DNA from: Larix kaempferi
Lineage: Eukaryota > Streptophyta > Pinopsida > Pinales > Pinaceae
Length of the DNA stretch: 64,000 nt
NCBI GenBank assembly: GCA_027924585.1
Contig: BSBM01001929.1
Span: 248,001-312,000 of the forward strand
Direction of reading: 5' to 3'
Position numbers and translations under genes: made by a program. Below the pieces are notes generated by a model. That model saw only the letters and a program-made list of their open reading frames with translations. It did not search any database and was not told the origin of the DNA. Each line of letters starts with the position of its first letter. Positions within the stretch are counted from its first letter, which is position 1. This document shows positions 46,623 through 57,130 of the stretch, one piece after another.

Positions 46623-46993
46623 TGATCTGTATGGGAGGCCCACACTCCCCCTTCATGTATTAGGAACTATTTGCGGTCTATTCCCACGAATGTATTAGTT
46701 GTTATTTAGATTATTAGAGTTATCTTAGTATTAAATAATGAGCAGCATTTATTGTGCTCCTTTTGTAATTGTTATAAAAAGGCACCTAGCCTCATAATAC
46801 ATTCATTCTTGTTTGTGCCATTCTTGTATGTCTCATATGTTGTTTTGGTTCTCAGTTTTGTTTTCTGTTGTCTCTTAGTTCTGAGTTTCCTTTGGGTTCT
46901 CCATTGAGAGGTGAGGCTCTCCTAGCCTCACCCTCCATCTTTGTATTTAGCTTGTCTTAGTATTTCAGATCTTGCCTCTTTACCGGCAAATCA
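46623..46993 (+). repeat. 3' LTR of the small element
   Basis: 371 bp, starts TGATCTGTATGG and ends GGCAAATCA. It is preceded by ACTTAGACCGAAATGAA, which is a poor purine tract. TAGTA follows. Confidence 0.92.
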
Positions 46994-49803
46994 TAGTATC
47001 AATTCAAACCATATGGAAAATCTTCTTAAAAAGGGTCATTTGGGCATTGTGGCACAATTCCATGCCATTCAATCTTTTGACACCCCTTTTCAACCCATTC
47101 CTTTCGACTTCAATTATTCTTAAACAAGAACAATCCATCTTTGACACTCTCAAAGGAATTCCCCTTCGCATGGTGAGTATGACCATTCCATTCCATTTAT
47201 ACATGGTATCCTACCACCCAATGTACACCTATATGGCCATCCATTTTCCAAAAAAAATGAACTTGAAAATATCATTCAAGAATTTCTAGCTCCAAGTGTC
47301 ATATGCCCTAGTATTAGTCCCTATTCTTCCCCAATTGTTATGGTCCTTATAAAAGAAGGAACTTGGCACATGTGTCCTGAACTCCATGCTAAGTTTCCTA
47401 TTCTTTTCATTAATGACCTTCCGTCAAATGAGCTCAAGGGTGATCACTTCTTCACCAAATTTGATCTTCAGTCAAGCTATCATCAAATTCACATGAAGGA
47501 GGTAGATATTCCCAAAATTTCTTTTCACACTCATGAAGGCCATTAGAGTTCTTAGTGATTCCCTTTGGCCTTTTTAATATACCCTACACCTTCCAAAGTA
47601 TCATGAACAAAATATTTAAACTGTTTTTGCATATAAGTTTGTCCTCGTCTTTTTTTATGACATTTTGATTTATAGTAAAACTTGGCAAGGCCATCTAGAC
47701 CATGTGGATAAGGTCCTACAAATCCTTCAATATTTTCAACTCTTTCTTAAAAGGTTTGAATGTGACTTTAGTTTCTTTGAGGTGGAATATTTGGGACATA
47801 TTGCCAGTCATGAGGGTGTGCATGTGGATCCAAATAAAATTACAGTAATGAAGTATTGGCCTCACCTTAAAACTCTTAAAATCCTCAAAGGTTTTTTGGG
47901 TCTCACGAGTTATTACAGAAATTTAGTTTGGAACTATGGTGAGATTGCAACCCCACTCACATGTTTGCTAAAAAAATGCTCTGAATTGCAATGGTGCAAA
48001 AGAAAAGGATTTCCAATACTTAAAAAGCACTATGTGTACCACTCTGGTACTCACTTTACCCAACTTCTAAAACCTTTGTCCTTGAATGTGATTCCTTGGG
48101 TAAACTTGTTGGATCAATCCTCATGCAAGAACAAAACTCATTGGATTTCAATCAACTCCATGACTGTCACTTGGGAAAATCAAATTATGGAAAAGAGATG
48201 ATAGCCATATTGCATGTTGTATAAATTTAGCATCCTTACCTACATGGGAAACATTTCCAGATCGAAACTGGTCATAAAAGCCTCAAATACTTTCTTGAAC
48301 AAATAAATTCCACTCCTAAGCAACAAAAATGGGTCACCAAAATGTTGGGATATGACTATGAAATTATTTATCGAAATGAAAAGGAGAGTGTGGTAGAATA
48401 TTCTCTCTCTCGACACTTTGAAGAAGAATGTTCCCTCTTTCCCCTCTCCTTCATCATTGCATGCAATCTAGTTGAATGTAATTCGTAATGAATGGTTGAC
48501 AGATCCCATGCTTGCTACCATAATCCAACAACTACAGCAAGAACCCCATGCATAACCAATCATTTAGGATTTCATAAAACATATGAATGGATCAAAACAT
48601 TATTTTTCTAGGAAGTCTTGAAGAAGGACATATGCACATTTGTGACTAAATGTGACACTTGCCAAGGAGATAAAAGGGATATTATGAAATCTATAGGTTA
48701 AATTCAACTACTACCAATTCCAACTGTAATATGGACTAACATTTCTATGGATTTCATTGTGGGGTTACCCAAATCTGGGAATAAGTCTATAATCATGCTT
48801 GTGGTCGATCACCTTTCCAAATATGCTCATTTTTGTGCCCTACTACACCCTTTCAAGATATCTATGGTATTTCAAGTCCTCGTGGATAATATCTTCAAAC
48901 TCCATGGTATGCCATAGACTATTGTCATGGACCATGACCCCACCTTCACTAGAAATTTTTGACAAGAATTGTCTTAGCTCCGAGGAACTCAACTAAATCT
49001 CAACACTTCATATCACCCCCAAATAGATGATCAAAATAAAGTTGTTAATAACTGTTTGGATGAATATTTGTGGTTCTTTAATTCATAGTAGCAGTCCCAA
49101 TGGGATTAGTGGTTAGAATTAATAGAATGGTGGTATAATAAAACTTATCATACTGCCACTCAAATGACCCCTTTTGAAGTTCTCTATCTTCAAAATCCCC
49201 TTTGGTACTATCCTACTTACTAGCCATCTCTAAGGTATAGAAGGTTCAAGACACACTCACATATCGAGCCAAAATTCTCTGCACTCTCAAGGTTTAATAT
49301 GGTAATGGCTCAAAATATGATGAGGAAATAGGTTGATAAGCATAGTTTTCAACACCAGTTTATAGAAGCAAAGCAAGTATTTCTTTACTTATAACCCTAT
49401 AAGAAGACCTCTCTTAAGGTTAACCACCACCAGAATCTTGTCCCTAAGTTTTATGGGCCCTATAATATCCTCAAACATGTGGGCCCTGTGGATTACAAAT
49501 AGGAGATACCTAGAAACACTAATATTCATCCCATATTTCATGTCTTATGCATAAAGAAATTGGTTGTCCATCATTGTCGTATTCAAACTAGTCTTTCATA
49601 ATTGGATGAATAAGGTTTCATTGGCTACAATATGAGGCCATGCCTAGCAAAAGGGAACATAATCTCCACCATCATACTGTCCACAAGGTTTCAATCTTGT
49701 GGAAAGATACCCATCCTAAGGATGCTAAATGGGAACCAACACAAATAATATAGAAATTTCCACATCTCTAGCCTTAAGGAAAGTGTTACTTTTTAAAGGG
49801 GGA
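46994..49803 (+). pseudogene. pol: Chromovirus 2: RT, RNase H and integrase, heavily decayed
   Basis: RT has FFTKFDLQSSYHQIHMKEVD, VIPFGLFNIPYTFQSIMN and FFYDILIYS (first Asp of the pair is Tyr). The 47665-48201 frame covers EVEYLGHIASHEGVHVDPNK and GFLGLTSYYRNLVWNYGE. RNase H (GHKSLKYFLEQ) and integrase (SMDFIVGLPKSG, IVMDHDPTF) follow. The expected Glu is Lys in DDQNKVVNNCL (49038-49040). Many stops and frameshifts occur. The C-terminal part reaches a chromodomain-like DTHPKDAKWEPTQI-type end near 49740. It is a relative of the 37-43 kb chromovirus but much older. Confidence 0.8.
49791..49803 (+). promoter_or_regulatory. Polypurine tract of chromovirus 2
   Basis: TTTTAAAGGGGGA directly precedes the TGTTATGAATAA LTR start. 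Confidence 0.8.
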
Positions 49804-50022
49804 TGTTATGAATAAAATAATAATAATAATAAACATCAACATATATAATAATAATAATAATAATAATAATTAATAATGTCTTTCTGAAAAGACATGACTA
49901 TTAGTGAAAGGGTATTCTGCCAAAGTATAAATAATGAGCCCTCAATTGTAATTCATATCTTATCTTATCAATATATCAATTTATATCATCTACGGATATG
50001 TGGGTTATTTCAGAAATTATGG
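49804..50022 (+). repeat. LTR copy 1 shared by chromovirus 2 and the adjoining 392-codon-ORF unit
   Basis: About 219 bp starting TGTTATGAATAA match 51554-51770, apart from the (AAT)n and (TA)n tract near the start. It acts as 3' LTR of chromovirus 2, as the purine tract shows, and possibly as 5' LTR of the unit to the right. The true right end is uncertain: TTATTTCA at 50005-50012 is a possible CA end. Confidence 0.75.
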
Positions 50023-50227
50023 AAAGTAAGAAGTAAAACCGCACATGATTTTAAGGTGCACATGGTTTTGTGAGAAGTGGGTTTGGTTTTATTCCCTAAC
50101 AACAAACCAAAAGTGAGATTTGAACCTAGGTGGGGAAGGTAACAATCATTCCTCCCAACCACCCAATCTACACCATTTTACATATATTAAGGGGGAAATA
50201 ATATTAGAAGAAGAATCATATTGAATA
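50023..50227 (+). other. Leader between LTR copy 1 and the 392-codon ORF
   Basis: There is no tRNA-type primer site. A segment with GAGATTTGAACCTAGGTGGGG at about 50110 resembles other generic plant repeat remnants. No gene. Confidence 0.4.
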
Positions 50228-51406
50228 TTGTTTATTATAGAAGAGGATATATTGAATAAATTTCAAAAAAAACCCAAGAAGATGGGTTTTAATGTTGAAA
50301 AGAAGGGAAGGTTTCCTAGCACCTCATTGATGAATGCCTCAATATTATTTAGAGTCAAAGGGACACTTGCAGGGAAGGATGTCACCATTTCTATTGCCCC
50401 TAGTGAAATAAATAATTATATTAGTGTTGAATTTGCTAACTATTTAGTGATTCCTGAATCAAATATAAGTGAAAGGCTAGACCTTTGGGACATAAAGCAA
50501 TTTCAAATAAGTGGATTAGAATTGAATGTTGGAGATTATATGGTCATATCTCAATTCACTGTTAGTTCCTTATGGAGTTTTGATGGTGACATAGTTTTGG
50601 GGTTACCTTGGATTAAAACATTGGGGACCTTCATTTTAAATGCTGAAAAGAAGTTTCTTACTTTTCCCTATAAGCAGAAGAGAATCACATTTCAAGACAC
50701 TACAATAAAGTCAGATTTAGAAGATACGACATCTGAAGACTTCAAGGATATATCAAAGATTATTTCACAGTGCAATCAAAAGTCAGAACAAAATAAGCAG
50801 AAAGAATTTGAAAAGATTATCATGAACAAAGAAGAAGAGATCTCTCGTTTAAGAGATCATAATCAGAAATTGCTTCTTCAAATAAAAAAAATGAAGGATA
50901 AAGCACAACAGAATCAAAAGCTAGAAGAAGAGAATCAAGAAAAATTCCACCAAAAAGAAGTGGATCTCCAAAAAGAATTCAATAAAAATCTATTAGAAAA
51001 AAATGAAGAAAATTCTCGCTTAAAAAATTTCAATCAAGGGTTGATTGAAAAAATTTTAAAAATTAAAAATGAGAAGTTAGAAAAATCCTCAGAGTTATTA
51101 TTAACCAGTAAATCGTGTGAATCACAAACAAATGAATTTTATACAAGGGTTCCACAAATGGCTCAAATGTCTTATCGTCACCCAAATCACAGAAGTCGAT
51201 ACAACCAACATCAAAGTAAAGTAGAAAATAAACATTGTTCTTCGTATAGACAAACCAATTACAACATTGAAAATGAACGAAAACAACATAGACAACTTTT
51301 ATGGAAGCCTAAATTAAGAATTTTTGAACGAGCAGTCGATCATCAAACAGTTCCAATGAAGGTAGATTTGGGATGGATCACTTCCCAAAGAAATGCAACA
51401 CATTAG
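50228..51406 (+). CDS. 392-codon ORF: inactive retropepsin-like domain fused to a coiled coil
   Basis: Residues about 35-165 follow the gypsy protease fold: FRVKGTLAGKDVTISIAPSE aligns with the chromovirus VRGYFKKLPLTIFIDSGST, and GDIVLGLPWIKTLG with CDVVLGTQWLRTLG. The catalytic D-S-G is replaced by A-P-S, so it cannot be a working aspartic protease. Residues about 190-300 are a Lys/Glu-rich coiled coil with repeated EISRLRDHNQKLLLQIKKM-type heptads. The C-terminal 90 residues are basic (His, Arg, Asn, Gln). Just beyond, another frame reads MDHFPKKC, like the end of a zinc knuckle. The ORF has no stop, unlike its neighbours. It could be a gag-like structural protein of a non-autonomous element. 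Whether it is translated is unknown. Confidence 0.65.
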   Translation: MFIIEEDILNKFQKKPKKMGFNVEKKGRFPSTSLMNASILFRVKGTLAGKDVTISIAPSEINNYISVEFANYLVIPESNISERLDLWDIKQFQISGLELNVGDYMVISQFTVSSLWSFDGDIVLGLPWIKTLGTFILNAEKKFLTFPYKQKRITFQDTTIKSDLEDTTSEDFKDISKIISQCNQKSEQNKQKEFEKIIMNKEEEISRLRDHNQKLLLQIKKMKDKAQQNQKLEEENQEKFHQKEVDLQKEFNKNLLEKNEENSRLKNFNQGLIEKILKIKNEKLEKSSELLLTSKSCESQTNEFYTRVPQMAQMSYRHPNHRSRYNQHQSKVENKHCSSYRQTNYNIENERKQHRQLLWKPKLRIFERAVDHQTVPMKVDLGWITSQRNATH

Positions 51407-51536
51407 TTCAGCAATCCGAAGATTATACCGTCTGGTTTCATCAAGCACCGTAGTTCCAAGCTCACAACATCATGAAAAGTCATTACGAGCAAGAGAACAA
51501 AGTCATACAATAAATCATGCTTTGAGGACAAAGCAT

Positions 51537-51553
51537 GTTTAAGGGGAAGGCAA
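51537..51553 (+). promoter_or_regulatory. Polypurine tract of the 392-codon-ORF unit
   Basis: TTTAAGGGGAAGGCAA precedes TGTTATGAATAA. The sequence just upstream, GCTTTGAGGACAAAGC, also occurs on the minus strand next to the purine tract of the 37-43 kb chromovirus. This links the unit to the chromoviruses. Confidence 0.8.
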
Positions 51554-51770
51554 TGTTATGAATAAAATAATAATAATAATAAACATCAACATATATATAT
51601 ATATATATATATAATAATTAATAATGTCTTTCCAAAAAGACATGACTATTAGTGAAAGGGTATTCCGCCAAAGTATAAATAATGGGCCCTCAATTTTAAT
51701 TCAAATCTTATCTTATCAATATATCAATTTATATCATCTATGGATATGTGGGTTATTTCAAAAATTATGG
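51554..51770 (+). repeat. LTR copy 2, 3' side of the 392-codon-ORF unit
   Basis: About 217 bp matching 49804-50022, with a longer (TA)n tract (51591-51611). The match stops after AAATTATGG in both places. Confidence 0.8.
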
Positions 51771-52330
51771 GTTCATCCCAAGTTAATTGAGAATATCCAA
51801 CTATGGATATTACAGGGGAGGGCATGTTAGGGTCCTACCCCAACCCCCTTAATAGATAGGTTGTTATGTATTAAGGCCATCTATATTAAATAAGGTCAAT
51901 AAAGTAGATATAATGTGAAATCAATATTTGTAAAAAGACTTACTAAAAGCTCCCACCTATTAGATTAACTCTCTATAGTGTAAAAGCAATATTTGTAAGA
52001 AGACTTACTAGAAGGTTCCACCTACTAAAAGTTCCTTCACTAAGAAGGATTACTAAAATGTTTTACCTATTAGAAATTTACTTCACTAGAAACCATATAT
52101 AAGAGTAGAATCAATGAAAGAAGATGAATTTTGAAGTATTTTGTAATTGGAGCTTGGCTTCATTTGGAGGTTGTCCCCTCGAGGAGGCAAGTGAACATTT
52201 CTTTCATCAATAAATATATTGCTATTGTGATATTTTTTAATATACAATTGCCTATTTCTATGATAATTATATTGTCTCATAGTGGAATCTCATTTTATTA
52301 TGTTATTTATGCTCTAAATTTCTAGTTATG
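51771..52330 (+). repeat. Tail and LTR of a copia-type element
   Basis: A G-rich purine tract (CAGGGGAGGGCA, 51813-51824) precedes TGTTAGGGTCC at 51825, a plausible LTR start. CATATATAAGAG at 52094 is a likely TATA box, and GGTTGTCCCCTCGAGGAGGC with TTTCATCAATAAA looks like R-U5. The LTR end is not fixed, and no second copy is in the window. Confidence 0.5.
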
Positions 52331-52774
52331 CTATTAAAGTACAATTGTTTATTATTGTGGTAATTCTTCCTTTTCATACATAAATCTTGGTTTATAATGG
52401 ATGTAAATTAAACTTCATCTCATCCTTCTCAAATTAGTAGGTAAATATTTATCCTCCCATCATCCATAAATATTCTATTAAACCACCATATCCTTCCCAA
52501 CAAGGAAAATTTTAAGGATCGATAATTTTCTTAAAGTGTAGAAACCTTGGTGGATCTTACTAATTATCAAATTTCCAAACATAAAATATTTGGTGATATT
52601 TTTTAAAAAATATTCAAATTTCTAAGGGTTTTATATAGTTTTTGGACAATTTTGGTGAATTTTAGAATATAAAAAGAAAAAATCCCGTGGAATTTGGGTG
52701 AATCATATTGGGAAAAAAATGGCAAATGGCGAATATTTTTTTTTGGAAAAAAACCTTGAAAATTAACCCATGGG
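52331..52774. other. AT-rich stretch, no gene
   Basis: No open frame or repeat. It separates the copia-type LTR from the truncated gypsy element B. Confidence 0.5.
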
Positions 52775-53192
52775 TTAAATTTTGCCCTTAAAATTTTCCC
52801 TGCTTCCTAACAAAATATGACAAGCATCCATGGGAAACACATCAAATAGAACTCTATCATTATAACCCCTGATATTAAAATTAATCAAACAATACTCCCT
52901 CACAGTGGCCATATGCCCATTTTGTAACCATGACACTCTATATGCTTCCAGATGAGGTGCACATTTCAATTTCAACTCGTGAAGAACTTCATTTGACACC
53001 AAATTTTCTAAACTACCTCCATTAAAAATTAAATTATAGCACTTACATTATATCTTACATTTTGTTCTAAAGAGTGTCTACCTTTGATATGGACCTATTT
53101 CAACGTCCTTCTTAGGTTGCAACAATACAATATTATTGCATCATCGAATTCTCTTCCTATTCTACCCCCAATTCCTCAACCTCATTTGCTAC
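52775..53192 (-). pseudogene. Protease segment of gypsy element B
   Basis: The clear part (52775-53040) reads LIFNGGSLENLVSNEVLHEL, then HLEAYRVSWLQNGHMATV and DVFPMDACHILLGS. This is the gypsy protease pattern I-D-G-G-S...C-H-I-L-L-G, with Asn for the catalytic Asp. The part up to 53192 is too decayed to read. Confidence 0.75.
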
Positions 53193-53904
53193 TGTTGGAA
53201 CATTTAAAAACCCATTAAATACTTAGGATATATTTTACTAGTCACCTAGATTAATTTCCTAAGTTTTGACTAGCTAAATAGGGCCAGTTTTGTCTTTTAG
53301 TGGACCACTTGCTATCCTAAGTCACAAAAACGAATTTGGACAAATTATGGATAAGATTTCCTTGGATTTTGTCTGATTTTATTCTATTCCTGAATTAGAA
53401 AGACACTTTCTTGATTTAGACAGCTTTATCTTGTTTTTTCTACTTTCTAGTGGATAAGGAAAAGCTAGTTGACTTGGAAACTCTTACCACTTGACCAATT
53501 CGACATCCAAATCATTTCTTATCCATATTTACATTCCATTTACCACACTCATGAGCTGCCATACCATACTTGCCAAATTCGTGAGCCTCTAGCACAATTT
53601 TGGAAACTGCTTTTGCCACTTAGGGGGTTTTTATGTTTTTAGTAAGCCTTACTTGTTGTGATTTACAACTTGCCTTTAAGGCATTCTATTTTCTCTCTTG
53701 AGATGTATTATATATTGTATTCACATTGAGGAATAATACATGAGATAATATTTCCATCAATTGAGTTCCTTCTCTTATGTTCTGTTTCAACATTTCTTCT
53801 TATTCTTGCATATCTTTGAATAATTCTTGTGAGGCCTTCTTTGCTTCAAGATTCTTGGCTATTAGAATTCATTCATGGTATTCAACCTATATAGAATTCT
53901 CACA
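53193..53904 (+). repeat. 5' LTR of the non-autonomous element
   Basis: Starts TGTTGGAACATTTAAAAACC and ends TAGAATTCTCACA. Near its end it carries CATTGAGGAATAATACATG, in an R-U5-like region. Confidence 0.92.
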
Positions 53905-53917
53905 TGGTATCAGAGCC
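53905..53917 (+). promoter_or_regulatory. Primer binding site TGGTATCAGAGCC
   Basis: Directly abuts the LTR end and matches the 3' end of initiator tRNA-Met. Confidence 0.95.
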
Positions 53918-54727
53918 TTTGGAGTTATTAATTAAATGTCTTCCAATATATATTTCAGAGAGTTTATTTTGCAGGTACTGAAGATCAAATAGCATAAATT
54001 TATTATTGAAGAAGAACTCGGATCTTTCCATCTCTCATCATTGTTCTCCTCTTACACTTCATATATTGAGGATCCTTTGCTAGTCAATGGTATCCAAGAA
54101 GGTGATCTATAGTCATTTGGAAGACAGTACATAGTTGAGTTTGTTGGTTGCGCCTTCACTTCCTCTGTCTGCTCCTACCAGTTCCTACATGATTGCTAAC
54201 ACGTTTTTCAAGAAGTTGGAGACATCTCTCAGTTCTCTCACATGTCTTCTAATTCGAATCATCAGGAAGTTGTTGTAGCTCATACACACTCAGAACCTCT
54301 CCTTGGGTTGATATTTTGTGTGTTATTGAATTCTAACGAGGCAAAATTATAGTTTGAAGTGACAGGTTTCACTCTCTCTGTCATGCTTCTATTTCACTGC
54401 ATGATTTTTGGCACCGATTGCACAAAAGATGGAGGACATCATCAGGTCTCATTTGGATCTGATCTCAAGAAGCTCAATTCTAGTGAGCACATTCCACTTC
54501 TTCCCAAGAAGAAGATTCCTCCAGATATTTGACCAAGTTCTCACCTACTTGAAGTTTGGAGAGAATTATTATGGTGTATTCCATTATCTTGAGGGGAGGT
54601 TTTATTCCCAAGTGGTTTTCCTTCTTTCCTCACCAACATGGATTAATAATTTTTTGTATTTGGGTGACCATAAGCCTTGTTGCTTGGGCCCTCCATTTTT
54701 TATATTTCACCTCATAAAGTCAGGTTT

Positions 54728-54736
54728 AAGGGGGGG
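54728..54736 (+). promoter_or_regulatory. Polypurine tract of the non-autonomous element
   Basis: AAGGGGGGG ends immediately before the right LTR (TGTTGTAACATTT). Confidence 0.85.
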
Positions 54737-55446
54737 TGTTGTAACATTTAAAAACCCATTAAATACTTAGGATATATTTTATTAGCCACCTAGATTAATT
54801 TCCTAAATTTTGACTAGCTAAATAGGGCAGTTTTGTCTTTTGGTGGAGCACTTGCTATCCTAAGTCACAAAAACGAATTTGGACAAATTCTGGATAATAT
54901 TTCCTTGGATTCTATCTGATTTTATTCTATTCCTGAATTAGAAAGACACTTTCCTGATTTAGACAGCTTTATCCTGTTTTTTCTACTTTCTAGTGGATAA
55001 GGAAAAGCTAGTTGACTTGGAAACTCTTACCACTTGACCAATTCGACCTCCACATCATTTCTTAACCATATTTACATTCCATTTACCTCACTCATGAGCT
55101 GCCATACCATACTTGCCAAATTCGTGAGCCTCTAGCACAATTTTGGAAACTGCTTTTGCCACTTAGGGGGTTTTTATGTTTTTAGTAAGCCTTACTTTTT
55201 GTGCTTTACAACTTGCCTTTAAGGCATTCTATTTTCTCTCTTGAGATGTATTATATTTTGTATTCACATTGAGGAATAATATATGAAATAATATTTCCAT
55301 CAATTGAGTTCCTTCTCTTATGTTCTGTTTCAACATTTCTTCTTATTCTTGCATATCTTTGAATAATTCTTGTGAGGACTTCTTTGCTTCAATATTCTTG
55401 GCTATTAGAATTCATTCATGGTATTCAACCTATATAGAATTCTCCA
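54737..55446 (+). repeat. 3' LTR of the non-autonomous element
   Basis: Starts TGTTGTAACATTTAAAAACC and ends TAGAATTCTCCA. Aligned with the left copy, it shows scattered substitutions and 1-bp indels. Confidence 0.92.
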
Positions 55447-55778
55447 CTTTTGATTTTAATTCAACAATATTAGCTATCCCATCTTTCTTTATTCCATTGA
55501 AAAACTCTAAGAATTCAAATGTCATATGTCCTTATAATCCAGATCTGAAGCAAGCACCTTCAAATTTTCCTCCTCTACTCTACCTCTCACTAATTGACCT
55601 TTTCCTTTATCAACATTAAATCATCTTCTAGCATGTTGATCTACAATGTTGGAGGTACTTTCATTCTCTTCCACTTGTTTTTATTTATTTTTTTCCTCAT
55701 CTATATCCTAGATATTTTCTCACGATTTGTTGTTTCGGCCTCAACAAATTCTCCTTAATCATCAAATATACTTAGTAT
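55447..55778 (-). pseudogene. gag remainder of gypsy element B, between the two insertions
   Basis: Minus-strand reading is full of stops. Lys/Glu-rich fragments such as EAETTNREKISRI are visible, but no zinc knuckle can be made out. It is assigned to gag only because it continues the interrupted element. Confidence 0.4.
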
Positions 55779-56376
55779 TGTTGGTTGTGGAGCCTTATCT
55801 TCTTAATTAAGAGGTCGTGTTTCAGTCGTGTTTAGATCCCAACCCATGACGGGGGTGTGGGGGGCATTCGCCCCCCACTACAGTCACCATGGGGGGTCCA
55901 GGGGGGAAGTGACTACATTTTGGGATCCCCCCTTGGTGGGGTTTCAGGGGAAGTGCCACCGTAGCAAAAATTTTAGAAAAAAATGCCTTGTAAAATGTTG
56001 TAATTTCATAGTCATGACTTGGTCAATAATGGGTGATTTACGGACCCATGGTATTGGGTATCCCGTAATATTTTCCCATGGTAATCCGTCTTTAAAATGA
56101 AGGCATTGTAATACGACTATGTATTGTATTATTGTAAGGATCTATGTGTTTGTGTTAGAGAGACTATGAGAAAGTGAAGAGGAAGTTGCAGTGGATGTGT
56201 TGTTGGTTGTATCCCTTCATTTTCTAGATAGATTAATAAAAGGACTGGCAATTTGTCTATGGACATAGCCCATATTGGGTGAACCATGTATATTGGTGTC
56301 TCTCTTGTATTTTGTTTATGTGTTTTATTTATGCATCTTATTTTATGCTATTGTCTGTGATCCTGTTTTTCTAACA
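55779..56376 (+). repeat. Solo LTR inserted in gag of gypsy element B
   Basis: It starts TGTTGGTTGTGG and ends TTTTTCTAACA, flanked by AGTAT and GGTAT (4-of-5 match), as expected after insertion and LTR-LTR recombination. The end part, CATATTGGGTGAACCATGTA and GGTGTCTCTCTTGTATT, resembles copia U5. A GC-rich block near 55845-55935 has runs of G and C (GGGGGG, CCCCCC). On both sides the gag of element B continues, with the break right after V-x-D-A-Y. Confidence 0.75.
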
Positions 56377-57110
56377 GGTATGCATCTACCACTAAACATA
56401 AATTCAAAATATCAAAAACATCTTGAATGCATAACTTAGACCATTCACATACCTGTAAATGGGTTCTTGAATCTCTTCATTCTTCCCAGACCTTATAAGA
56501 AGTCTATAAAACTTCTCGATGTACTCCTTCACTATCCTATCTTGGGTTTTAATCTTCTCTCTACCACAACTTTTTCTATATAGTTGCAACTTATCCCACC
56601 GCAAAGAAGCATAAATTTTCAATTTCATACTAGAGCAAACCTAACCCTCCTAGGATCTCTAACCTGCTCAAATTCAAAGAAATCTTCCATTTCTCCTATC
56701 CAATCTATCAATTTCTTAGGATTTAAACTTCCAAAATAGGCAGGAGTATCATCTTTAGGTTTACCTTAAATATTGTGATTGTTTTAATCATTCGCTCTTC
56801 CATTGTCATGTGTTCTTTTTTTATTGTCTTGTAGTCTATAATTATGCTTCATCATCACTGATATATTGCACCACATGTGAAATACCTCTCCTATGGGATG
56901 CCTCCATGGAATACATTTTATCCATCATTGTGCTCACCATTGATGCAAGCCCGTTCACATTTTCTACACCACCTGGTCTTCTGGGTCTTCCATGGCATCT
57001 TCCTCTATTTTTCATCACTATGATTCTATCATGGCACTTCTTTTTATGTTCTCCCTGCGTCACCAACATTCATAAATTACTTGATTTGAGACCAAGATCT
57101 CTTTGGTCCT
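56377..57110 (-). pseudogene. gag: gag N-terminal part of gypsy element B
   Basis: Minus-strand fragments read RGRCHGRPRRPGGVENVNGL, then KKLIDWIGEMEDFFEFEQV, REKIKTQDRIVKEYIEKFY and EPIYRYVNGLSYAF. These are standard capsid segments of chromovirus-type gypsy elements. At least two stops and one frameshift occur. The frame ends at the solo LTR. Confidence 0.75.
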
Positions 57111-57130
57111 CCACACCACATGCTCAACTT

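Larger units (their letters stand above)
44203..46993 (+). mobile_element. Small LTR element without recognisable proteins, inserted in chromovirus 2
   Basis: Two direct LTRs (370 and 371 bp, about 96% alike by eye) enclose about 2.05 kb. Ends are TGATCT...AGATCA, and the flanks TATTA and TAGTA are a 4-of-5 target duplication. A primer site ATTGGTATCAGAG follows the left LTR. The interior has no gag or pol. It is rich in C and T on the plus strand. Removing the element with one flank copy restores the host frame as GII-NSNHMENLL, which confirms insertion. It must have been mobilised by proteins of another element. Confidence 0.9.
53193..55446 (+). mobile_element. Non-autonomous LTR element inside gypsy element B
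   Basis: Two LTRs of about 712 and 710 bp, very alike, enclose 832 bp. A perfect TGGTATCAGAGCC primer site follows the left LTR at once, and AAGGGGGGTG-type purines precede the right one. The interior has no gag or pol domain. A 120-codon open stretch (54408-54770) runs into the LTR and is not convincing. Flanks GCTAC and CTTTT do not match, so no target duplication is evident. Confidence 0.9.

Noticed and set aside
54408-54770. 120-codon plus-strand frame
   Set aside because: It crosses from the interior into the 3' LTR and resembles no protein.
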